Shown here piece by piece: positions 51,480-61,948 of a stretch of 64,000 bases of DNA. The notes beneath the pieces are model-generated. The model saw only the letters and a program-made list of their open reading frames with translations, was not told where the DNA came from and did not search any database. The DNA comes from Nereocystis luetkeana (taxonomy: Eukaryota > Sar > Phaeophyceae > Laminariales > Laminariaceae). The translations under genes were made by a program, and so were the position numbers. The stretch lies in NCBI GenBank assembly GCA_031213475.1, contig JARUPZ010000031.1, forward strand, positions 126,501-190,500. Direction: 5' to 3'. Position 1 is the first letter of the stretch. Every line of letters begins with the position of its first letter.

Positions 51480-53755
51480 CGAGGGCCCGCAGACGCATAC
51501 TCCCAGCTGAACTTCAGAAGGTCCTGGCCGACGAAGGAGACTCGGACACCTTGGGAAGCTTCTACGAGATTATCATCGCTGTGTGGAGGGGAGGGGTCGT
51601 GCCGTAGCAATGGAAGGACGCAACGATTAAGGTGCTGCACAAGAAGAAAGACAGGACGGAGTGTGGTAACTATCGTGGCCTTTCCCTTGTCGCGCAAGCC
51701 GGCAAAGTACTCCTCAAAGTCATCGCGCGCCGCCTCAGCGACTACTGCGAACGGGAAGGCATCCTGCCAGAGGAGCAGTGTGGCTTTAGGCCCGAACGAT
51801 CGACGGTCGACATGATGTTTGTGGTGCGACGCTTGTAGGAAATAGCAAGGAAGAAGGACACTCCGCTGTTCATTTGCTTTGTCGACCTCACCAAAGCCTA
51901 TGACTCCGTCGACCGAGCCCTCCTGTGGGCTGTCTTGGCTCGCTTCGGCGTGCCACCTAGAATGCTCACCGTTATCCGCCAATTCCACGACGGCATGCGA
52001 GCATGCGTGCGGCTGGGTGACGGCGAGTGCTCAGATATGTTCGACGTGAAACAGGGCCTACGGCAAGGGTGTGTGCTCGCGCCATTGCTGTTCAACATGT
52101 TTTTTACAGCGGTGCTGCGTGTGGCGGAGATACGTTTCGCTGCTGATAAAGCCATCACGGATGGCTAGGTGCAACTCCAACGAAAGCAGGAGAAGAATAA
52201 AAGGAAGAGGGGGAAGGCACGGGCCGGGCACGCGGGCGGACAGGGGAATGATAAAGAGGCCCAGACACTGTGGGCTATGCTCTATGCTGACGATGCGGGC
52301 ATAGTATCGAGATCACCTAACGGCTTGGAGAGGATGACGGTAATCGTGTCTGCATGTCTGTGCCGTTTTCGGCCTGACGGTCTCGGAGGCCAAGACGGAG
52401 ATAATGTGTCTGCAAACGAAAGACGGGGGGGGCGTGTCGTTCACCGTCACCGCAGCCGGCCAAGTGTACAAACAAACGACCGAGTTTGTGTATTTGGGCG
52501 GGGCGATCAGCGCAGATTGGACGGGCAGAAGTGTCGAGGTAACGCGTCGACTCCAGAGGGCATGGGCATGCTTCGGGCGGTATAAAATGGAAATCTACTA
52601 CCGCCCGGGTGTGCGCCTACGCCTGAAGGTGCGAATGCTGAGAGCCGAGGTGATCGAAACGTTGCTCTACGGTTGCGTTACTTGGAGCCCGAGCAAGACT
52701 GAATACGGTAGGTTACGGGAGGTCCACCACAAGATGCTCCTCCGATGCATCGGCTGGCGAAAACGAAAGCGCGAAGACACATTCTATCCTATGCTAGCGC
52801 GCTTCTCATGACAAACTCTGAGAGCGTTGAGACGACGGTACGCAGACGTAGGCTCTTGTTTGCGGGCTTTGTGACATGCACGGGAGAGGAGCGTCTGCCG
52901 AAGAGGGCGATATTTGGGGAGATGGTTGGGTGTAAGGGTTACTCCGGAGGACAGGAGTGGGACTGGATGAGGTACCTTGAGGAGGACCCCAAGGAGTTCG
53001 GCATCAAGCTCGAAGGGTGGCGCGAGGCAGCACAGAAAGCCGGCAGATGGTTCCGACGGGTCGAGGAACGGGCGGAGGCCTTCATGCGGAAATGGCATAA
53101 ATATGAGAAGGAGGCATCGGCAGAACGGCTTAGGGTAGCTGCAACTACAACCACGACCACAACCGTTGACGCCAACGCGCGTGCGCAGAATGGCAGGGAA
53201 GAGGGGGGGGGGGGGGAGGAGGGGGGGGGAGGGGGGGGGAGGCGGTCTCCCAACAGACTGAAGTCTGGTTATGGCCATCATCGTCATGATGCACTCCCTT
53301 CTTTGGGACCCAAGTAACTAGCATGGTGCCACCTGGGTGACTTTGCGTGTCTGTATGCTCCAGTGCCTGCCTTTCGTATTTTCTTTCCCCCCCGCCCGTG
53401 GTTGTCCCTGTTCGTCCCTTCTTTTTCTTTTTATCTTTCTTTCTTTCCCGTTTGTACCTCTTTGTGTCTCTGTTTGTATGTTCCGATTTGCTTTTTTGCG
53501 TTTTGCTAGCTGCTTTTGTTTTGTTTTTTTGCTTCGCTTCATCTTTTTTTTTTAGTGGTTCGTTTGCTAGTCTCCTTTTTGCTTCCCTGGTGTCCTTAGT
53601 GGTGGAATGCGAGTGCCTGTTTTTTTGTTTTTGCCTCTGCTTTACTACCGAGGTATTTCTTCCACTCCAGAGTTGTTGGAGCCTGTCCTGCGACCACGGG
53701 CTGCATTGTATTGTGGCGATGAGTTAATGTGAGAACAACAACAACAACAACAACC
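51480..53755 (+). mobile_element. Non-LTR retrotransposon with (CAA)n tail, degenerate
   Basis: The RT domain is readable in order. [40 protein letters not shown] and, after a [21 protein letters not shown] carry the first catalytic Asp. [18 protein letters not shown] and LWAMLYADDAGIVSRS carry the YADD motif. The thumb/C-terminal region follows (EFVYLGGAIS, LLYGCVTWSPSKTEYG, MLLRCIGWRKRKREDTF). At least two in-frame stops (near 51592 and 51838) and frameshifts near 52166 and 52370 inactivate it. The 3' UTR is pyrimidine-rich (53.33-53.7 kb) and ends with six CAA units at ~53735. It is absent from copy A. Confidence 0.88.
53195..53242. repeat. G-rich low-complexity tract in the LINE 3' region
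   Basis: Runs of G interrupted by single A within the LINE, just downstream of the C-terminal coding part. Antisense frames here are proline-only artefacts. Confidence 0.7.
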
Positions 53756-54024
53756 ATACGCAGAGAAAAAACAGTGTCCGTATGGCCTATCTGATTGGTT
53801 GAAAACTCGCCGAAATCAGTTGAAAGCTAAGACAGAGTAGACAAAACCAGGTATAACCTGTTTTTTTCGAGCAAAAATCAGGTACAGCGTCAGTCTGGCC
53901 AACAGCAGGGCTCCTAGCGTATGATTTGTGCTCGTTTTTAGTATGTGACTGATTGTTGCCGAACCGTGGCCAGGCATACCTGAGTTTGGCTAAAACCTTA
54001 ACTTAATTGTATTTATTCCCGCAG

Positions 54025-54177
54025 ACACGCCAGGCCTGGCATGAAAAAGCTAAGAAGACGATCCGGAGACAGATCTGCCTCTTTGTCGTAGTGGGCGTCG
54101 TATTCAACGCTGCTGTTGGGGTGCTGGAGCTGTCGGAGATAGGCCGACGGACCCCCATAATCCCCTTCATGATTATG
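54025..54177 (+). CDS. Copy B exon E6, membrane segment
   Basis: Fifty-one codons, TRQAWHEKAKKTIRRQICLF then VVVGVVFNAAVGVLELSEIG and RRTPIIPFMIM. Acceptor cccgcag, donor ATG/gtgaga. The helix remains hydrophobic; many third-position differences from copy A are silent. Confidence 0.83.
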
Positions 54178-54873
54178 GTGAGATGACTTGGGTATACTTG
54201 CAAAAGGGTACGTTCAGCAGAGTATACGCTCTGGGTGTACTCGAGTATACTTCGAAGTATACCCTATGAACACAACCTTGGTATATCATTTGTACCGCGT
54301 TTTATCCTCTGACAATGTGCTGCATACACACGGGTACGCGTCTACGGCATTCATTCGTGGACAGCTACGGGGACAAGAACACTCACGGGAACCAAAGATG
54401 GGAGCCTATTGTACCATCGGAGATATATCAATAGTCCATTTCGTTGTCTTCTACGGGCTTCACTTCAACCTCTTCCTCCACCAGTTGCCTTTTCCCCACC
54501 ACCGTCTCGTATTGTACTGTATGCTCGCCTACCCTCTGATTCTCGACCCCTAAAGTGCATCCAGAATCCACCCTTGTTGTTACAGCGCTTGTCTTTGCTC
54601 TATTTCGCCAACAACCCAACAGATGCCACCTTGACGTTTGATTGACTCCATCGCGGACAGGGGTTAGGATATAATGCCGTTCCTTTCATGGGAGCACTGA
54701 GTAGGTTTAGCAATCTGGGAGGAGGGATCTTTAGGAACGTTTTTGAGTTGAAAAATGCGTAGCGTGGTCTGCACTTCGGAATCGTCGTCCGCAACTGAGA
54801 AATTTCCTGGTTCGATGCAAACGCGGCGCAGCCTCGTTTATGGCGAGTTTCGACGCGTTTAGGCTGCGGTTTG

Positions 54874-54935
54874 GGGTCAGGGTTAGGGTTAGGGTTAGAG
54901 TTAGGGTTAGGGTTAGAGTCAGGGGTTGGGTTGGG
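54874..54935 (+). repeat. Interstitial telomere-like (TTAGGG)n tract
   Basis: GGGTCAGGGTTAGGGTTAGG followed by further TTAGGG/TTAGAG units, about eight in total with a few variants. It is in the E6-E7 intron of copy B; copy A has only a vestige (cactaaccctaatcccg near 30826). Confidence 0.85.
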
Positions 54936-55182
54936 TCTTCCCCCGTACCTTGATCCCGACAGGAACCAAAACTCCTGAACAGCCTACCAACCTAAAGATC
55001 CCTTCTCCCAGATTGTTAAAGGTCCTCATTTCTCTGAATGAAGAGGTATCACAGAGTTAGTGTGGGCTAGCAACGATTTGGTCGAAGCTGGTGCAAGTCG
55101 TAAGCATTACTGCGGGCGACCGTTTGCGGAGGAGACCCGTCAACATATATCGCTCAAAGAACCCACCGTTTTGAGGGAGGCG

Positions 55183-55398
55183 TATACTCATTGTTGCTTG
55201 CCTTAGCCATTCGAATTTCGAGTATGTAATTGCCACGCATTCCTTTCAAGACGGAGCATCGTTCCTACTCCTAAAAGAGACGCCTTCAACATTTGGGTGC
55301 TCGTTACGTGTGTACTATGTATAACACAGAAACATTTTGCTATTCTTTGTCCCCTTCCTGTTTCGCCGCCTGCGGCTACCATCTATCTCCTAGTTTCG
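55183..55398 (-). mobile_element. Remnant 3' end of the C-tailed LINE (copy B)
   Basis: Matches the 3' end of the LINE at 31.07-31.27 kb, at the equivalent position of the duplication (CATTCCTTTCAAGACGGAGC ... CATCTATCTCCTAG). The RT part is missing; sequence resumes at 'cttaccctggctcc', as after the full LINE in copy A. Confidence 0.75.
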
Positions 55399-55401
55399 GG
55401 G

Positions 55402-55462
55402 GGGTGGGGGGGGGGAAGTCCTCGATATCATGCATGGCGGTAGTCGTATGATCATAGACCCT
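55402..55462 (+). mobile_element. DR1 repeat, 5' fragment
   Basis: After a G run, 'cgatatcatgcatggcggta' and 'gatcatagaccctgg'. It lies at the deletion junction of the LINE remnant. Confidence 0.55.
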
Positions 55463-55740
55463 GGGGTGGTTATAAGGCTTACCCTGGCTCCATTGATAAT
55501 AGCTGGTTAAAATATTACCTTGGAACGTTCAACTCAATTAATTTGTAGTCTCTTTTGTCTTGAAACCTTGCACGTGGGTTCCTAATAGTTGTCCTGCAGA
55601 AGCAAAAAGTGCCTCAAGGACCAGTAGATCAAAGGAATGCGCCTCCGAGCCTCAAAGCATCCACGTCATTTTTTGTACCCCTGACATAAAGGCTACTATT
55701 TTTAGCAAGTGTTTTCCTGCCCTCTGGTAAAATACGTAAG

Positions 55741-55847
55741 GGGTCGACAGCATGCTGCCGACCACTCTGGTCGGCTTGCTGGCCGCGGCTGGCGACAACG
55801 ATGACGACGGCAACGATGATGATCTCAACGCAGCAGACACGTATGAG
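55741..55847 (+). pseudogene. Copy B exon E7, phase disturbed
   Basis: From the ATG at 55752 it reads MLPTTLVGLLAAAGDNDDDG then NDDDLNAADTYE, donor GAG/gtgaac. The nearest acceptor (gtaag, ending 55740) would enter one nucleotide out of phase with E6, in contrast to copy A. Confidence 0.45.
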
Positions 55848-55979
55848 GTGAACCGAGCACTTTGTATGCCGTCCGTATGCTTGGAAACTCGCCAACTCAC
55901 GGCGTGAAGCATTTACCCGTCCGTCAGAGGATTGCCGGACAAAAACTGAAAACTCCGCTTTTTTCGTGATCCCCCGCAG

Positions 55980-56387
55980 TGCTTCACGGGAATGGTGGGT
56001 CTGGCAGTCACCGTGCATTCCTCAAGACCGGCGGCGGAGAGGGTTTCTTCGCCGGTAGCCACGTCCAGGTCTAGTCTTTTGTCGTCATTTCGATCGCTGC
56101 GCGTGTTCTCGGGGAAGATGTTGCCGTTGTTGTCGCCGCGCAGTTTGTCGGACAAAGAAAAACCGGGCGCAGCTAAGGCCGCTTACAACGAAAACGATGG
56201 TGACGGAAATAGAGAGGATGGTGACGCTTGCAAGGAAGTTGGTGACGTCAATGCCGCCTCCCCGACCGCTCCAAAGGTAGGCAGGGCAAACAGGGGAAGC
56301 AGGAGCAGCGAAGATAAGCTGCCCGGTGTTGGTGGGCTCTGCAAAAAGATAGTACCGACGGTGTCGTTAGCTGAATTGTCGGCTTGA
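55980..56387 (+). CDS. Copy B terminal exon E8, last membrane segment and tail
   Basis: One hundred thirty-five codons plus TGA. CFTGMVGLAVTVHSSRPAAE opens the exon, followed by a Ser-rich basic tail (SSLLSSFRSLRVFSGKMLPL), an acidic stretch (NENDGDGNREDGDACKEVGD) and a Lys/Ser end (SRSSEDKLPGVGGLCKKIVP). Acceptor cccgcag, phase 0. Compared with copy A the reading frame here is continuous to the end. Confidence 0.75.
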   Translation, partial: CFTGMVGLAVTVHSSRPAAERVSSPVATSRSSLLSSFRSLRVFSGKMLPLLSPRSLSDKEKPGAAKAAYNENDGDGNREDGDACKEVGDVNAASPTAPKVGRANRGSRSSEDKLPGVGGLCKKIVPTVSLAELSA

Positions 56388-57480
56388 CCGTGGCGGCTGC
56401 CGTGCTCTCGAAGGCGCAATGCGATGTAGCAAGCTAGCAAGCTAGCAGGCTAGCACTGGAACGTTTCGAAGAGCGTCGATTCCACGTGCTAGGCGCCGAC
56501 TGGCTTCCGTGTGCAGTATTCCTGGTGTACGATACCCCCACCACCACCACCACCACCACGTGAATTGGGTGAGAGGCTCGTTGTCTTGTTTGAGATGCAT
56601 AATAGAGCGACTGCTGTGCGTGCTTGCACTACTGTTCCTGCCTGCAGTGTATTGCGTAGGTGTGTCTATTCCCCACCTGAGACCGTGACCAAGGCCGTAA
56701 TCAGGGGCGACGTATTTTACGCAAGCAAGCAAGAGGATCGATTGTGCTCGCTTGTTCTTCTGTTTTTTAGTATATAGTGGTGAGGGTGTACCTGAGAAGA
56801 CTTGGTTATCGGGCGAAAGTTTGGCGTTCTATTCCTGTGTGGCTAATCTTGGGAGAGCATGTCGAGCCTCGGGCAAGATGCCCTTGCTTACGAAAGGCGT
56901 GGGGTGTGAGGTATTGCTCTCGCCGCGACCATAAGCAACACCCACTCGAACCCTGCTGCCCATCGGCCTCGATCCTCTCAAAACTGATCCTGGAAAATAG
57001 ACACCCCGCCGCTCCTCTACAAAAGTCGCATTTTCGTTGTTTGGTGTACGGGGTGAGAAACGGGGCACATCTGCTTTCTTTCTGTATCTGCTACTTTCGG
57101 CGTGATCCGACGTGATGCTTCGAAAATAGTTTCGAGGGTCATGTGCACGAGATCAAGAGGAGCATAGGTAGGTGTCGTGGTGGGTGCGATGCTTCATGTA
57201 CGACGCGAAGGTCAACCGCGCATCGGGCCGAGTGTAAAGCTTGGGGATGAATTTGATGCTGCCGCGTGAAAATACGATGTATGATTGGTTGTGACTCGCG
57301 AGGTTTTACCGGCGATCAGCCACCTTCGTATCATTGGGACGCCACCTTTCGCGGCGAACCTCGGGCAATAATCCTGCGAGACTGGGTGGGCACGCGAGCC
57401 CCGCATCATAGTGACGACCGAGTTCGATTGCTGAATAGTTGGTTACGTACTGCGTCAAAGGAGCGCTTCAACTTGAAACT

Positions 57481-57597
57481 ATCACGGGGGGCCATAGTTA
57501 ATAGGACCAAATATTCTTAGTAGAAATGGTTAAATATACACCTGGTAGGTTTTTTTATCTATACCACAGGTCCTATTAACTATGGTCCCCCGTTATA
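57481..57597. mobile_element. MITE family 1, copy
   Basis: TIRs ATCACGGGGGGCCATAGTTA and TAACTATGGTCCCCCGTTAT around an AT-rich centre, in the 3' flank of copy B; not present in copy A. Confidence 0.8.
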
Positions 57598-58679
57598 TCA
57601 TACTGCAACGAAAGTCGCTCAGTTGAGGGTGTGTTCAACAAACGCAGGGGGGTATCAAGCAAAGCCCGCGGTTACCATGTACCATATTTTTCCATGCAGT
57701 CTGCCGTGTTTCCACTACGGTAGAGTCATGGGGGGTGGAGGCACTGTCGTGCGGAAAAAGGTACCATCCATGCCGTCACGTTATCGTATACGACTCCTTG
57801 CTACTACTACTCCCGAATTCACAAGCAGCGTGAATTGTTAGGCGAAACTACTTGCGGTTTGTGTCCTACTCCCTCCCTAATGCCCCTCCCGTCCGTGTTG
57901 AGCTCGTACTACTGCAGTGGTTCTTTCCATTCCGCTAGGTAGGAAACGTTGCGTACCAGATACATGTCAATTTCTACTTAGTATAATAAAGTACTACTGT
58001 AGTAGCGAGGCGCATGAAGCTAGGCTGCCTGATACATGACCTAGGCCGTGCGCGTTCGAATGAACACACACGAAAATAAACAATTGAAATCTTGCTGCAT
58101 CCAAAGCACAGAGGAGCACACCAACCACGGCCAACTCGAGACGGGTTGCAACGAAACAGCTCCATCGTTACAGCCCAAGCTCGCTCGCTTCTTTCTGTAG
58201 AAGTCGGGTTAGTTTGTGGAAATCGGCAACGTACAGCTTTATTAGAAGACGACAGAAAGACAGGAAGACAGCCAGGACACGGCAGACAGCCAGACGAACA
58301 AACACACAGGCAGCGATATCATTAAATACTGGAAGCCTGTAGGTACCTCGCAGGGGCTTTTTGCCACTACTAGGCAAGAAACGGCTTCATTGTGTTCGTT
58401 ATAGGAAGAGACGTCTCGAATTCTGCGTGAGACAATTCGGGGGCTCAACATCATCTTCGAGGGGAGGAAGTTCCAGAGAATAGTTCGAGTCTTTCGAGCC
58501 AAATATTGCGACTTGGTTTAGATTGATAATCTACTGTAGAACACAGAATGTGGTGCATCGCTTTCTGAACAGCAGTAGCCTCACGTCCTTAGTATCCATT
58601 TCACCTTTCTCGGGGCGAGAGTACCTGCGTTCTCATTTCGTTCACGAAGTTCTATAGAAGTTGCGAACACAACCTTACC

Positions 58680-58811
58680 ATGCCAGCCAGCAGATCAGTG
58701 CTGGCCGACGAAGGTATCCTCTACCTGGTAGCATTTGAGGTCAAGCCCCCGTGCGAGCACCAAAAGGGCTATCTAGCGCAGCTACGAGTTCGGGCGTTGA
58801 TACTACTGTAA
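58680..58811 (+). CDS. Short open frame, 43 codons
   Basis: MPASRSVLADEGILYLVAFE then VKPPCEHQKGYLAQLRVRAL-ILL and TAA. Composition is natural and it follows a moderately favourable AACCTTACCATG start, but there is no family match. It lies between the end of copy B and the copia LTR and might be the first exon of a gene disrupted by that insertion. Confidence 0.25.
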   Translation: MPASRSVLADEGILYLVAFEVKPPCEHQKGYLAQLRVRALILL

Positions 58812-59001
58812 GAAAAACCGAACTCGTACCGGTGACGGTTGATCTCGCTTGTATATATATATAGCTAAAGAGTTATGTCGCAGAGCGACAAGCCCATTCG
58901 TTGGGACAAAAATAAACTTGATCGATACTCTGGGGCGTGACAGGCCTTGCGCAGTTAGGCGAGGTAAACAGTACTCATGATGGCCTTTGGAAGGACTCTC
59001 G

Positions 59002-59337
59002 TGTTGTATTATATCGGACGAACGAGGAACGAGAGAGAGAATGAAGACGTGTCCACCTCTGACGTCGGTCGTTCGTCGTAGTGACGGTTTCACCCAGTAC
59101 CAAATTCCCCCCGGCATACACAAGCCTTCCTAACATACACGTATTCCACCGCACAAGACTGTGCGATACATACAGCAGTACTCCGAGTATACTCAACAGA
59201 CCCCCTGCTCGGTGTACGGCATATTATAGCCATCCACATATAAAGAAGGGAAACACCGCGTGGGAAACCTTCTCACAACACAAAAATAAAATAAACCACA
59301 GCCAAATAAAATCAAACCACATGCATGAACTACAACA
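59002..59337 (-). mobile_element. 3' LTR of the copia element
   Basis: On the + strand it runs TGTTGTATTATATCGG ... GAACTACAACA, with perfect 7-bp terminal inverted repeats TGTTGTA/TACAACA. Just beyond it (59338-59350) is a polypurine tract on the minus strand (AACAGGGGGGC), the expected primer of plus-strand synthesis. Length 336 bp. The 5' LTR is outside the window. Confidence 0.85.
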
Positions 59338-59732
59338 GCCCCCCTGTTGGAAAATCCCTTTTTAAGAACGTCGGTATGTCGTCACCATTGCCAAAGGTAA
59401 AACGGCAATTATTTAGGTAGACAATCTCAGAACCATTTTTTTTACTAAACGGCCAATGTAAAACGACAGTCTTTTAGCCGATAACAATAAAATCTTCCAC
59501 CTATCCAAACCCCCAAACTATACCTCTTAAATGAATACCAAAGTCTCAAAGCTGCAAATTAGACAAAACACTGTCACGTCTACGTCAACAATGTTCAGAT
59601 TATCCCGTCAAATGTTCCTCACTCGGACGTGATACTAATCGTCTCTTTCAATCAGCATTTTCTCTGTTACTCAAAACATTCCCCAATCAAATAATGATCC
59701 CTTTCAAATCACCTATGTCCATTCAATTTGAT

Positions 59733-60240
59733 TCAACGCAAAACTTCTTTCTCCATTCCAGCCCAAAAATAACATAACACACATCCCATGTTCATAACAA
59801 AGTTGCAATGGAACTGGAACGTCTCCACGCTCAACGGTTTCGTCAAGAAATCAGCATGCTGCCATGCCGACCGCACGTGCGTAATGGAGATTGTTCCATT
59901 TGCAACCAGCTCCCCCAGGAAGTGATGGCGTAAATCGATGTGCTTCGAGTCGAGTTGGTCACAAGGTTTTGCGCGAGCAGCACAGCACCCTTGTTGTCCT
60001 CGAACACCGGCACACTCGATGTCCCCACTCCCGGCAACATAAAGCACCAAACCTGCTGCAGAAATAACACTTCCTTCATAGTCTCCACCATTGCAACGTA
60101 TTCTGCTTCAGTGGTGGAAAGCGTAACGCACTCCTGAGTTCTAGAAAATCATCGCACACAAGCACCACCACACATGATCAACCCCCCCGAAACCGATCTC
60201 CTATCAGTTGCTTTACTCGCGTAATCTGCATCGGCAAACA
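59733..60240 (-). pseudogene. Copia RNase H region
   Basis: Degenerate frames include DADYASKATDRRSVSGGLIM and LDSKHIDLRHHFLGELVANG, then ISITHVRSAWQHADFLTKPL, the standard C-terminal RNase H signature of copia polyproteins. At least two stops and a frameshift interrupt it. Confidence 0.8.
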
Positions 60241-60301
60241 CCTGCATCAGCAACCCATCCATCAAACCTCTCTGGAAAGTAATACCATACCCACTCGTGC
60301 C

Positions 60302-61215
60302 CTAAATATACGCTAAAACACCTAGTGCGATTTTCCAGTGTATTTCTCTGGGTTCAGCGCAGTACCTCGCTACCGCCCGTACTGCGTTCGCAATGTCTGG
60401 CCGTGTCTGGGTAGCCAGCCACATCAGGCTACCAATCAACTCACGAAACGGCCAGGTCCCCACAGGCTCGTCCTGACTGAATTCCTCAAGCCTTATTTCA
60501 ACAGGCATTGGAATGCTCTGTCAACCACATCAAACTTTTCCACTAACGAATCAGCCAACGTCTTCTTCGAAATCTTCAGCAAGCCGGTTAGCCGGTCCCT
60601 GGAAAACTGGCGCCCACCATACCAACGCAGCTCACCATACCAACGCAGCTCACCGAGATTTTTCACGGGTACCATCCGGCCCAAATCTTCACAGAAATAG
60701 ACACATCTACTCTTACGTCCTAAAGCAAATATATCATCTACGTGAAGTACTGCAGTAATAGCAACACGCCCATCCTCCTCCAAACGAAAAACACAGGCAT
60801 CGGCGAGGCACCGCTGGAGGCCCTGTTGTTTTAAGCAAGTAGCCAAGTGAGCATGCCACGATCTCGACGCCTGCTTCAAGCCGTACAGACTCTTATTCAA
60901 TCGAACTACTTTACCAGACAAATTCCCACAGCCCTGTGGCAATCGCATGAAAATATCCTCTTTCAGGCTGGACTGAACGAACGCCTGCTGTACATCAAAA
61001 TGACACAAATCCAAATCCAAAATAGACGCAATCGCAGTCAGTAAACGCACACAAGAACCAGAGACCGTAGGGGCAAAAGTGTCGCTGAAGCCAATCCCCT
61101 CACGCTGTTTAAATCCCAGCGCCACCAGCCTCGCCTTGAACTTAGCGATATGTCCAAGCTCGTCCTTCTTCAAGTCGAACACCCACTTGGAGTCGATGAC
61201 GTTGTCGACTGATTG
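60302..61215 (-). pseudogene. Copia reverse transcriptase region
   Basis: KARLVALGFKQREGIGFSDT, then FDVQQAFVQSSLKEDIFMRL with the first catalytic Asp, LNKSLYGLKQASRSWHAHL and AVLHVDDIFALG. The usual Y before VDD is H here. A 15-bp in-frame tandem duplication gives GELRWYGELRWYG at ~60640. A separate frame (60302-60508) continues with WPFRELIGSLMWLATQTRPD. A TAG at ~61216 separates RT from the upstream frame. Confidence 0.85.
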
Positions 61216-61948
61216 CTATTCCTTCACCGCCGCGAAGGTATCCGCATCCAGGAGACCAAGGATCTCACGCGACATCGAATCGCACCAGATCGGGGCTTGC
61301 CCCGAGGCCATCGCCCCCGCATAGGTCGTGGGCGTCTGCATATCACTCGCCTGGTAGTCCGACAGACTGGGGGGGGTCGCGGGGAGGCCGATCGTCGCGT
61401 AGTGCCGCTTCGATGTCTTCACGTTCCGCCATCATTGATACGAATGCAGTGCGGCCCATCGCCGATAGACTCCCAAGGTAGTGACTGAGAGCCTGCTCTG
61501 ACTCACCCGGTTGCAAGCCCTTTTCCTCGCGAATAGCCCTGCTCTGGCCTCTCGTACGCCCCGGCATCCGCAACTCCCCGGAATGCCGAAGCTCCCGGAC
61601 AACATGCTGTGGTATCGGCGGCATTCCCGGCGACGACGCAGCAGGTGAATAATCGGCAGGCGGCGGCGGCGACGGTGGGGCGGAGACCCAACAGGCGGTT
61701 GAGGCGGCGGCGGCGGTGGTGGCGGCGGAGACCCAACAGGCGGTTGAGGCGGCGGCGGCGGCGACAGAGGTCCAACAGGCGGTGAAGGCGGCGGCGGCGA
61801 TGCGGTAGGGGGGGATGCAGCACTCGGTGGCGCGGCAACATACTGCACATCCTGCTGTTCCCGTGGCGTCGGCGCAGCAGCGGACGAAGTCGACTCCCCC
61901 CCCGCTGGCTGCGGCGGCGCCACCTGCGGGGTGCGAGGGTGTGCCCAC
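61216..61948 (-). pseudogene. Copia linker between integrase and RT, proline-rich with repeats
   Basis: Encodes PPPP/QPPVGSP repeats from a ~54-bp GC-rich minisatellite (61680-61790), then in another frame YAGAMASGQAPIWCDSMSRE, the segment that normally precedes RT. A frameshift separates it from the integrase frame. Confidence 0.7.

Larger units (their letters stand above)
39107..56387 (+). pseudogene. EGF-like multi-pass membrane protein, copy B (probably decaying)
   Basis: Exons: E1 39107-39276, E2 42317-42468, E2b 42702-42731, E3 44955-45068, E4 46744-46929, E5 48308-48370, E6 54025-54177, E7 ~55741-55847, E8 55980-56387. E1, E3-E6 and E8 are fully open and their junctions are phase 0. 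E2 has lost one nucleotide in a T run relative to copy A, so the membrane helix shifts frame. The stretch after E2b hits a stop, and E7 cannot be entered in phase. Either the gene is a recent pseudogene or the homopolymer call is wrong; the good state of the other exons makes the second possibility serious. Predicted architecture is as for copy A. Confidence 0.6.
38340..58350 (+). repeat. Segmental duplication, copy B
   Basis: Direct-orientation partner of copy A. Same exon order; conserved non-coding blocks at both ends. It is ~20 kb against ~22 kb. The difference is explained by a shorter E1-E2 intron and loss of most of the LINE, offset by a second LINE at 51.5-53.75 kb. Confidence 0.85.

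Noticed and set aside
52784-53287. Minus-strand frames with PPPP stretches
   Set aside because: Antisense of the LINE C-terminus and of its G-rich tract.
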